From positions 30,903,613 to 30,967,612 of the forward strand of contig CM057156.1 of assembly GCA_029962745.1 (NCBI GenBank): DNA of 64,000 bases, given 5' to 3'. Made by a program: the position numbers and the translations under genes. This DNA comes from Echinometra lucunter (Eukaryota; Echinodermata; Echinoidea; Camarodonta; Echinometridae). Each line of letters begins with the position of its first letter. Position 1 is the stretch's first letter. The notes below the pieces were generated by a model. The model worked only from the letters and a program-made list of their open reading frames with translations. It had not been told where the DNA came from and made no database searches. Below, piece after piece: positions 1-9,522 of this stretch.

Positions 1-230
1 CCGTTTTCTGCTTTGTATATGAAAAAGCCTTTTACTGTAAAAAATGCATACATTCTCCTTCATTGCTTGTATTTTCCTTTATACCTTTTCCTATATGTGT
101 ATTTGAATGCTGTAATAAAAAATTTCTTGTGATTAATGGTCAGGTTTCCATTGTCAGTCACTTGTATATTTTTTCTTCATCTCATTTCATCTTTAGTCCT
201 AATATACATTTGTTGTCTTTGTTATGATAG

Positions 231-364
231 GAGAGGCTTTGGATATCTATGAAATCTTGAAGCTTACCAACAATGGATCTTTGGCCAGAGTGTCATCACC
301 TAGCAACAAGAATCAAGAATCGCTTACTCATAGCGGACGACAAGCTGTGAAGGCAGTAGGCTGA
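231..364 (+). CDS. possible terminal coding exon of an unidentified gene
   Basis: After a pyrimidine-rich stretch and an acceptor ending TTATGATAG, a frame runs 43 codons to TGA. It begins EALDIYEILKLTNNGSLARV and ends HSGRQAVKAVG. Only this frame stays open, the composition is protein-like (amphipathic start, Ser-rich linker), and the exon would begin with two bases of a split codon. I do not recognise the protein. No upstream exon is visible in the 230 bases available, and no polyadenylation signal lies close downstream. It could be a chance frame. Confidence 0.35.
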
Positions 365-887
365 TTCTGATGAAGGAACCCCTCACTTTAAAAAGGGGAT
401 TCATTGAAAACAATCTTGTGAAGTTCAAATGTATTGTCAGCTGCATTGGAGCTCTTACAAGAGTACATCTACTAGCAGCAAGACTCAAGAATCGCTTGCT
501 AAGTGTTGTACATTGAGCACAATTCTACATTGTCCACACTCTCTAAGTGTCTCATACACTATACGATGATTTAAATGAAGCATGCAGTGTTTAATACTCT
601 AGAGGAATTTTAGAAGAAACATGAAAATGAGCCTCCTTGTCCATCAAGAGAATTTTTGTAGATATATTTTGGCACATTCCCTGACCCTTGTACTTTTCTT
701 TTGTCCACAAAAGTTGAAATGCACTGTGTATTGACTGGACTTGCTTTTTATTTACTTTGTTTAATCTTGCCAGAGCTCTTTTGCAGATATCCACTGCTAA
801 ATATCATCACTGCCTTCCTCTTTTGTTCTTCCCCCTCACTGATGACTTCCGGTAGTATGGTTTTTGAAGGTTTGCATGGTGGTACGG
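365..887. other. unassigned; possible 3' UTR with a partial exon duplication
   Basis: The segment near 460-503 resembles 283-326 of the candidate exon: roughly 35 of 44 positions agree, sharing the words TCAAGAATCGCTT and CTAGCA. The copy has an in-frame stop and is not coding. Nothing else is recognised. Confidence 0.4.
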
Positions 888-1289
888 ATAATCGTAGAAA
901 GGGTTTACGGTTCACCATGTGGTAAGTCCTAAAGTGGTAAGTCCGCATGTCCGCCACAAGTACCCCAGCACGCCTAGCGAATACTCACTCCTGAAGATGG
1001 ACAGTCAAGCTGCCCGTAACGTTGAGTCTTCTCTCCTTCTCCGCCCGCCTCAAGTCTTCTCACTTCTCACCGACTCAAGCCAAGTCTCCTTATCTCTTTG
1101 CCAACTCAATCCTCCCACCTCCTCTGGTTTACAGTCCTTTTCAGGACTTCACCCAGTTTCAAGAAAGATACTCTACCCTCCAACTTTCCTGCTTTCTCGC
1201 CTCTCTATTACACCTCCATCTGTATCCACTTTATCTATAGTCCTTTAGGACTTACCACATGGTGAACCGTAAACCCTTCCTACGATTAT
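888..1289. mobile_element. inverted-repeat element with 47-bp arms
   Basis: Positions 888-934 and 1243-1289 are reverse complements with one mismatch; the key word is GGTTTACGGTTCACCATGTG. The interior is CT-rich with no credible gene. The word TTCCGGTAGTATG occurs at 847-859 and again at 1289-1301, which may be a target duplication, although 28 bp separate the left copy from the left arm. Superfamily not assigned. Confidence 0.7.
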
Positions 1290-1959
1290 TCCGGTAGTAT
1301 GTACAAATTTGGGCTTTTAGCTCTTCACAAAATGAGGAAGAAAACTCCTAAATCCGTCTGAATGAGCCAACCACATATTTATATCACGGCACAAAGATTT
1401 GTACAACTTTCTGTTGTAGAAGGTATTGTCACATGTAGCTGACTATAAACTATTTCAGATTCCTTTGTTATACACATACACTTGAAATTTTATTGTTTTA
1501 GATGATACTCATTCACTAGCTCTTTGGCTTTATTATTATTTTTTTGTTTATCCTTTGGTTTTTGTTTTTTTGCATGTGAAAGGTCGTACAGACTGCACAG
1601 CCTTGCACAATACTCTTATACTAAAATGCATTTATGTGACATTTACACTAGCAGTTAAGAAGGAGCCATTGTGTTTGCTTTCACTCTTTCCATTGAATCA
1701 ATTATTCCACTTTCATTTACTTTTCCTTTTTTTCACTAAGATTGAAAAATAAGGAATTGTCCACATATGGAGTTGGTTTTAATGTGCATTGTGTGATGTT
1801 GATCTGTTGCATGTGATTATCGTTACATAAGCCCATGATATCAGTCTTCTTTAAGATCTGTATCTTGAATGTGTTTTTTATGCCTCCGCCCACCGTAGGT
1901 GGTTGCCGGAGGCATTATGTTTTCGGGTCGTCCGTCCGTCCGTCCGTCCGTCCCGTTTT

Positions 1960-2545
1960 CGTTCTCGTGATAACTTAAGAACCGTTTGACGGATCAACTT
2001 CAAACTTGGCTCGTGTATTCATATGGGAGGGACAATGATCTGATTAGATTTTGGGGTCACAAGGTCAAAGGTCAAGGTCATAGAGGTAATAAAACACATA
2101 AAAATGGATCGTTCTCGCGATAACTTAAGAACCATTTGACAGATCAACCTCAAACTTGGCACAGATATGCATATGGGAGAGACAATGATCTGATTAGATT
2201 TTGGGGTCACAAGGTCAAAGGTCAAGGTCATAGAGGTAATAAAACACATAAAAATGGCTCATTCTCGCGATAACTTAAGAACCATTTGACTTATCAACCT
2301 CAAACTTGGCACAGATATGCATATGGGAGGGACAGTGATCTGATTAGATTTTGGGGTCACAAGGTCAAAGGTCATAGAGGTCATTATGTACATAGAAATG
2401 GTTCGTTCTTGTGATAACTCAGTAACCATTTGACGGTTCAACAAACTTGGCTCATGTATGCATATGGAAAGGGCAATGCTCTCATTAGATTTGGGGGTCA
2501 CAAGGTCAAAGGTCAAGGTCAAAGATGTCATTGTATAAATGAAAA
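1960..2545 (+). repeat. four ~144-150-bp tandem monomers of the HINE core
   Basis: Monomers start with CGTTCTCG(T/C)GATAACTTAAG or a close variant at 1960, 2110, 2260 and 2404. Each carries the words TGATTAGATTTTGGGGTCAC (or a close variant) and AAGGTCAAAGGTCA. The fourth is the most diverged. Confidence 0.9.
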
Positions 2546-2587
2546 TAAACAACATGAAGTGCCATTTATTTCTGATTTGGCATAAAG

Positions 2588-2607
2588 TTCGACCACGCGT
2601 GGTCGAA
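2588..2607. repeat. perfect 20-bp palindrome, 3' hairpin of the HINE
   Basis: TTCGACCACGCGTGGTCGAA equals its own reverse complement. Its position just upstream of CTAG supports a Helitron-like 3' terminus. Confidence 0.85.
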
Positions 2608-2709
2608 GATCCATCTAGTTTTTTTCAGGGATAGAGTTTCATTCAGATTATTTTGTTCTTTGTGATATGAGACGGCGAAAGAGTCGAAATGCTGTAAACT
2701 ATTCTTTAA

Positions 2710-3186
2710 AGGTAGCCCGTCCCTTTTGCAAAATCTACGAAAATCCATACAATTTGGCATGAGTTTAGGATATGCCCTTCTGATCACACTGTATATTTAA
2801 CCTTACGGTCATACGTTGCTTAAGTTATTAATATTAAAAAAAATCTGGCTACCAACCTTGAATAAGCAAGTCGGATCAGCTCACCGGCAGTAGCGCAGCC
2901 TGCTAGCTAGCTAGCTAGCTCAGCCGCGCGCAGCTCATGGCTACCACACATACTGTACGTATAGCAGCGCTGTAACATCCTTTCGTTTTGCGCTATCTCG
3001 AATCTTCAGATCTTTTTTTTGTGGTACGAAAAAAGAAAGCTCTGATGCATTATCAAAGATTATTTCCTTAAAACCGAATTTCATGCTTTGTCAATTTCAG
3101 GGATAGTTTATATAGCCTTTCTCTCTCAAATGATGATAGAGTCTGGGAACTTTTCAAATTAGGTCTGCAAGAGGGACGGGTTACCT
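2710..3186. mobile_element. TTAA-flanked TIR MITE (477 bp)
   Basis: The left end AGGTAGCCCGTCCCTTTTGCA and the right end, read inward, AGGTAACCCGTCCCTCTTGCA differ at two positions. Both are flanked by TTAA (2706-2709 and 3187-3190), the target duplication used by piggyBac and Kolobok transposons. The interior has a (GCTA)n stretch near 2905 and no gene. Confidence 0.8.
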
Positions 3187-3787
3187 TTAAAAAAGATATA
3201 AGCTTGCTTTTTCGGAAGCTTTGGTTTATTTCTTCAAGCATTTCTTTTTGTAGTCTGTATTGGTTGATACTTCTTTGAAATGAACTATAGTACTACTTGT
3301 CTTGTAGAAGACTATATTCACATTTATAAAATAACATATCATCAACAAAATATCCAGTAGAGCATTATATTCATTTAAGAATTTAACATCATTATGTTGC
3401 ACTGGTATTAAGGAATCCATGTGTTTATTTCATTGAAGGTACAGTACTAAACTTATTGTTATTTTTTTTTTATAAAGTGTGGGTCCAGCAGAAAAGTATT
3501 TTGATATTTATGGAAAAATGTAACATCATTATGTTGTAAAACTACCTGTTTCTATTGTATTAAAACCAAATAGCTTTGTAAAAGAAAGTTGTACCGAGCA
3601 ATTTATAGCAGAGGAAAGTGGATATTTGAAGCAGATTGTGAGGTCAAACAAAAGAAGTGCACTTGGAGTGAGAAAGGAGAGAGTGAAAAAAGGAAAGAGG
3701 GAGGGAGAAATGAAAATGAAAAGACTTGGTAATGGAAAACATATAAGAAAAGAAGAAAGGAAATAGAATGCTGAATATTGGACTTAA

Positions 3788-4346
3788 AGGGAAAGTCCAC
3801 CCCAGAAGTTTCACTGTTTCAATAAAAGGAGATGAATTTGAACAGTATTTTAAAAAGAAATGAGCAAAATCGGTCAAAGAATAAGAAAATTACACTCATT
3901 TACATCTTCCAGTAAATTACTCTCGGCTCTGCAAATTGGCAACACTGATGACATCAAGTGCGAGCAGCTCTCCATTCACTTTATACATGAAATTTCACAT
4001 TTTCTCAATTTTCTTGGAAGTTACACATTTTCTCACCCCATATTAAAAGTATGTTAGGTAAAAAGCAATTCTTCTGAACATACATTGACTATGGGGGTTA
4101 GAAAATGTGTAACTTCCAAGAAAATTGAGAAAATGTGAAATTTCATGTACAAAGTGAATGGAGAGCTGCTCGCATATGATGTCATCAGTGTTGCCAATTT
4201 GCAGAGCCGAGAGTAATTTACTGGAAGATGTAAATGAGTGTAATTTTCTTATTCTTTGACCGATTTTGCTCATTTCTTTTTTAAAATGCTGTTCAAATTT
4301 AACTCCTTTTATTGAAACGGTGAAACTTCTGGGGTGGACTTTGCCT
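3788..4346. mobile_element. TTAA-flanked foldback MITE (559 bp)
   Basis: The element is almost entirely two inverted arms of roughly 255 bp around a short spacer near 4040-4090. The termini read AGGGAAAGTCCACCCCAGAAG (left) and AGGCAAAGTCCACCCCAGAAG (right, inward), with TTAA at 3784-3787 and 4347-4350. Both arms give the same spurious reading frame (MSKIGQRIRKLHSF...) on opposite strands, a by-product of the palindrome rather than a gene. Confidence 0.88.
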
Positions 4347-4350
4347 TTAA

Positions 4351-4783
4351 AGTACAGAGCAGTAAAAAATATTGTAAAACAAGGAGGAAGGTGGTTGGAG
4401 AGTGGTTGGAGAAAGTGACAGATGATTGCAAGGTTACAGGTGGAGTGGAGCGAGATTTAAAATCAAGCAGTGAAATGTCTGTGAGATAAATGGAAATTGA
4501 TAGGAACAGATGAGTGTCACGTTCTTTCGATTTTTTTCCACTCCTATTTTCATGAATAGAATTTATGTTTTGTGCAATCAATTTGACTTTAGTGTTTCCT
4601 TCTACCCAATTCTCCTTCACTTCTGCTGAACGGGTCTTGTACACTGTGACATCATCAATCCTCATGACTTTCCCCTTCCTTTAATATGCTAAAAATCTGC
4701 ACAATAAGTTAAATATGATTAATGAGAACTCAGCCTTTCACTCCTTGAGGGTTGGTAGTGAGTAGGCTTTAGCCTCACCGTGT
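4351..4783. other. no gene or repeat recognised
   Basis: Moderately AT-rich sequence between the foldback and the hAT MITE; no coding signature seen. Confidence 0.5.
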
Positions 4784-4791
4784 GTTTGTAT

Positions 4792-5023
4792 CAGTGGTGT
4801 ATCTATGGAAAACAGTGCCTAGGGAAAGTGGTGAAATTAAGCCCCCTTTCAACTTCTGATGCCAATAAAAAAAATTGAAAAAAAAATTGAAATTAGGAAT
4901 CTTTCTTTGGTTGGTCAGGTGTTTTTGTTTTTTGTTTTTGCTTATTCCTTTTGCTTTTTTTTTGCGCCTCCTAAAAGTGGCGCCTGGGGCTCGTGCCTCC
5001 TTTGCCCCCTAGATACGCCACTG
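4792..5023. mobile_element. hAT-type MITE (232 bp) with near-perfect 8-bp target duplication
   Basis: The left end is CAGTGGTGTATCTATGG and the right end, read inward, is CAGTGGCGTATCTAGGG. The flanking octamers are gtttgtat (4784-4791) and gtttatat (5024-5031), 7 of 8 identical. CAGTGGCGTA-type termini with 8-bp duplications are typical of hAT elements. No transposase. Confidence 0.82.
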
Positions 5024-5031
5024 GTTTATAT

Positions 5032-6838
5032 TTCTCAAACGAAAAAATGTAAATTATATTACCAGATCTGAACTATGCAAACTGTAGAATAAAATAGGCC
5101 CTGTATAGTAGCTAGCTATTCATGCTACTGAGTTTTAGACCTTGCTCAAGATATAGAATGTTTTGTTTTAGAATCAAGGCTTACAAACATGCAGATTGGC
5201 CCATCAGTATATTCCCCACCCATGGTCATTCTTTGCACATTCATTTTTCGAACAAAAATTTTTCTTCTTTTTTTTGTTGAAATCTCATTTCATCTGTGCA
5301 AAAATATCTAATGAATTCAAAAGTATAAATCTTGCAATAGCAATTTATCAATTCAAATACTCTAAAGCATGGCTTTGATGTCCTCCCCCCAAATCAATAT
5401 TCATTTCATAATGGCTTTCAATCTATTTATGGAGCCCTTGGGATCCTAGCTCTTTCCAGTCTAATCAATTTGCATTAGTAATAAATCCAAATCAACAGGG
5501 ACATAGGCAATAAGATAAATGCAGTTTTTACTGAAATTACCGAAAAGTGCTGTATACCTTCGCCCTTTCTCTCTCTGCATCTTCATTTGCTTGATTTAGC
5601 TCCATAACTATGAGCATACATTATACTGCTTTGACATCACTCTCTTTCTCAATTCAAATTCTTCACCCCTTTCTCTCTCCTGTCACTACACAACTTGCAC
5701 CCCCCCTATCTTTGTCTATGTATTTCCATTGCTCTTGCCATGAGACTGTCTGTGTGTAGAATATGATAAAGGTATTTAAAAAAAAAAGACTTAGAATGCC
5801 ACATACTCCTTTTCCAAAATGGAATATTTTTTTCTTTCAATGTTACAATAAAAAACATGTTACAGGTAGTTTCAATGGATCAAAATGCAGACAAAAGAAG
5901 CATACTTTTAGCTTTTCATTTCACATTTTGGGCAACAATGTTATTCTTTATATAAGACTTTGCAATAAACCTACATTTTTTTATCCAGGGTCTGTGATTA
6001 TCATTAACTCAAATTTAAACAAAAAACGATCAGTCATTCTTATCAACTTACTGACACAGTTTGATTTCCATCACAGACTGAAGAAAAACTGATCACTAAG
6101 CTTGATAACAAACCCTCATAATACCATTAAAATTAACTGTTGTGCTGACAATCTTTTTAAAACCATGAATTATAATGAAATAGCATAGGAAAGCCTAGAG
6201 TTAATAAAATCTTTAGTATGCTTTAGAACTGTCTTGTGCCATATCCAGATATCACATTCACATTTAAATGGAAGAAATAACATTCAACTGTCCCTTTGAC
6301 AAAAACCCTTTAAAGCCTAAGAAGACTTGGGTTAGCATCTGTGGAAAATGCATGTAATACCACATTTAAATTGTATCCAACTGGTTAATGCTTGTTCACC
6401 TGACTGAGCTAAGAAAGCAAGTACATGTTAATTTCAGTAAATAAGCAATCAGTGGACCAACTCCTACATCTCTCTCCAAATGACTTGATAATAGAGTAGA
6501 TTTCTTGGCTGCATGTGCAAGAACCATACGGCCATTGCTCTCCAACAAACCATCACACATCCATTAAATGAGATTGCATGAATGTGCATAGATTGCTTTG
6601 AAACATACATGTACGCTGGAGATTTTCAAAGCAATACCAGTAAATATATTTTTTCTGAAGTTCTCTTCTTCTGAGCAAATTTAGCAATGTACGACTGTGG
6701 TACAAACACCATGATTTCAAAGGTTATGCACAGGCATTCACTGTACAGACCCATATCGATCGTATAGTGCTAATACCTACATGTATTTTTACAACAGAAC
6801 ATACCCTAATGAAAAGCTTGCTACCAATGGTACATTAA
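5032..6838. other. gene-free AT-rich sequence
   Basis: Includes a CT-rich patch (5570-5720). No splice-bounded frames or known repeats recognised. Confidence 0.5.
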
Positions 6839-6843
6839 ACATA

Positions 6844-8211
6844 TGTGACCCTCCACCAGTACCAAAAAGTGTCCAATAAGTCCTAATGGGATTTTTTTTT
6901 TAGTAAACAGCTAAAATAGTGAGCTCAAGGTTGAAAAGTTGATTTTAGGCTTTTTAAAAACATATTTTCTGATGGTTCATTTCTCGATCTACCATCTGAC
7001 CATATTTGGGGACCATCTGCAATGTAGAAGTTTTTTTTAATTTTTTTTTTTATTTAAGGGGGGACAGGCAGTTTACCTAAAAATTATGGTTTTTGTGCAT
7101 TTTCCTCTATTTGGTGTATTTCAGCTTGTTGAAATTGATTTATATTTGTTATGTGTACAATGGGAAATGTATTAGTGTTCGACACCCCACATTCCTCATT
7201 TGCATAGAAAGAAATACATAAGAAATACTTTAGTAAAGCCTCTTTCATTAACTACTCATCCAATCTTGTTGAAATTTTGTGTCAGGATAGGTGATGTATA
7301 TTAGACATGATTGAATGTTTCAGTTTTTGTGTTTTTTATTTCTTTTATTTTTCATGATTTTTCTTTTAACCAATCACACTCCAGCTCACCTAATTATGTA
7401 TTCATAAGTTAATTAAGAAAAAAATACAAATACAGGAGATAAAATTTTTCATTCAAACAACAGCTCACACATCAATTTTTCATTCAAACAACAGCTCACA
7501 CATCAACAAATCAACACTCCAAATTTGGGCTTCATTCATGCATTTATTCTTACAAAATCTTTCATTGATATACATCACCTCACATGAAATCACACTTTTG
7601 TTAAAACAAAGGATATAGGCCTAATAAGCAATTATTATTATCTGGCCTAAAATTTTAGATTTTAATTCCTGAAATATATATCTATCAACAGGAATTAAAA
7701 AATGAAAATTTTGCCAATTATTAGGGCCCTTCCCCCCTTAAATCACTGTTTGAGGTAAATTTTAAAATATACATGTAATTATGCCAGCTCCTGGGTAAAA
7801 CCTCCACATTAATATGTGCACTTAACTCAGAAGTTATTCAGTATGTGGCTTTGAAAATCTAAATAAGAACAGAAGTATATCTCCTTTGAGACCACTCCAA
7901 GTTTGAACTTAATCTGATAATCCCTTCATAGTCAATATTAGGGAGTTTTTATGCAACCATTTTAGAGACAGAAAATAAGACTCCAGTAGGGCACTCCTGA
8001 TCAATGGTCACTCCTCTTTACATCTTGTTTTCTCTATTATTCTGGCGATTAGCCTGTCTGACTAGCTCTCAATCTCATTGTAATTTAAAAGGGTTTCTAG
8101 GGTCACGACAAAAGCTAGATATCATTCAAAAGCTTAGAGTCCAAGCTTTCAAACTTAGTGTACAAATGCATTATTTCCCACTTATTGGTCATTTTGTGGT
8201 GGAGGGTCACA
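6844..8211. mobile_element. TA-flanked TIR element (1368 bp), no transposase
   Basis: The left end TGTGACCCTCCACCAGTACC and the right end, inward, TGTGACCCTCCACCACAAAA share 15 leading bases, then ATAAGT further in. Each is bordered by TA (6842-6843 and 8212-8213), consistent with a TA target duplication. The interior is AT-rich and non-coding; it includes an exact 31-bp tandem duplication at 7443-7504. Confidence 0.78.
7443..7504 (+). repeat. exact 31-bp tandem duplication
   Basis: The unit containing TTTTTCATTCAAACAACAGC occurs at 7443-7473 and again at 7474-7504 without mismatch, implying a recent slippage or duplication. Confidence 0.95.
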
Positions 8212-9503
8212 TATTATGAAAATCACAAGAATATACAAATAAAAGTTGAATGAAAAAAGCAACCAAGCTACTATATACAAGCCTTTTACAAGGCAAACCA
8301 AATATTGTGATGTCACCTAAAGAAAGTTAAACAAGTAGTTGACCCAAACTATAATCTGAAAATGATGAAGTGTATTTTATACATTCATTGTGTTTCTAAT
8401 GTTATCAACAAAATGCTACACATGTGTGTCTTCACTCATAACTTCAACTTGCATTTGAAGAGGGGGGAGGGAGGAGGGGGGGGGGGGGGCAGGGGCTCAA
8501 GAGATCTGATCTTATCTTACAACACAAATTTTTAGTAGAAGTCATCTATACTTAATGTACAGGTACGTACTTCGTTACCATAGTATTCCAGTTTCATGTA
8601 AAAAACCTAAATAAATTTTTGTACATAACCTTCCATAACTTTTCAAGCTAACATGCATAATCTACCAAAATGGTTGTGAATGACAATGCCTTGTACTATA
8701 AAGTAATCCCTTCTGCAGCCAGAATAGAAATTGCAATTTCGCATTCAGCGATACAAAGAGTATTTAAAGGCTCATTCAGATATTGAGCTGCAAATCCCAC
8801 ATTTTTATTTAGTGTTTACATATGGTGCAGTAAACCTCGCTGCTTATGATAATGTGACGCCCATTAATGCGACAACGCTCAAAAGAGTTTTGCCGAAAGT
8901 TGCGCAGAAAAAATCGTGACATCATATGTTGCGCTGAATTCATCTTTTTACAGCCAGGAGGCAAAAAATATAACTCTTGTCTCAGAATTTTTTTGGTTGT
9001 CTCTGATACCAATCACTTACGCATTAAAAAAACCGGAGGGGGTTTACAGCGAGGGCTTTCCGCTTCATATGTGAACAAGCCTTCATAGGTAAAAATGTCA
9101 CAAAGAAAACCTTGAAGAATAAACTGACTAAATGTAAGTATCCCAAGAGTGACTGCTGATTAACCGCAAGCAAACATACTCCTTTCTTAATCTCAGATCC
9201 GATATCTTGTTTCTCTTTTATAAACTGGACTTTAGAGTTACTTATCTTCAATTAAATTTCCTGAAAAATTTGGAAAAACTTTAAAAAAACTTGGTGAGTG
9301 TCTTGCGATCACAATTGAAGAACAGCTTATTCTAGAAGATCTGGGTTGAGAATCATTAGAGATCTTAACTGATTTCTGGCTCTTCACAACCACTCAGTAA
9401 AATCAACACAGTTCCAATGTCTTTTTCCTTTAGGTCAGATCACAGATTTCGGATATTCACAACAAAAATTTTCCAGAGCTTTTCTTGTGCTTCACTCCAG
9501 ATG
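8212..9503 (-). other. RBM8A 3' flank / probable 3' UTR
   Basis: Contains a G-rich run at 8461-8490 and the candidate AATAAA at 8804-8809. No separate gene recognised. Confidence 0.5.
8804..8809 (-). promoter_or_regulatory. candidate RBM8A polyadenylation signal AATAAA
   Basis: This is the first canonical AATAAA I find downstream of the stop on the minus strand, about 695 nt away. That implies a 3' UTR of roughly 0.7 kb. The hexamer alone is weak evidence in AT-rich DNA. Confidence 0.3.
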
Positions 9504-9522
9504 TTAACGCCTTCTCCCACTT
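9504..9522 (-). CDS. RBM8A: RBM8A coding exon 6 (C-terminal tail and stop)
   Basis: After a TTTACAG acceptor, 19 coding nucleotides complete codon 162 and add SGRRR before TAA. I chose it because the phase fits and an Arg-rich tail is expected after [10 protein letters not shown] in Y14. The exon continues as 3' UTR. No other nearby acceptor gave a Y14-like ending, but a cDNA is needed to prove it. Confidence 0.72.

Larger units (their letters stand above)
1880..2618 (+). mobile_element. HINE / pearl-like Helentron non-autonomous element, full structure
   Basis: The order of parts is: a hairpin (1881-1914, arms TGCCTCCG and CGGAGGCA), a (CCGT)n microsatellite (about 1929-1954), four direct monomers starting at 1960, 2110, 2260 and 2404, and a perfect 20-bp palindrome TTCGACCACGCGTGGTCGAA (2588-2607). 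CTAG followed by T lies eight bases after the palindrome (2615-2618). A terminal hairpin plus CTRR is a Helitron-type 3' end. A tetranucleotide repeat with ~150-bp core monomers is the layout described for 'pearl'/HINE elements of bivalves. No transposase or helicase is encoded. The class call is inference from architecture. Confidence 0.72.

Noticed and set aside
2019..2555. Repeated peptide containing MTLTFDLVTPKSNQI
   Set aside because: Antisense reading of HINE monomers; the same phrase appears in the second copy only because the DNA is repeated.
3860..4273. Two near-identical peptides on opposite strands (MSKIGQRIRKLHSF...)
   Set aside because: They are the two arms of one foldback MITE; the open frame is incidental.
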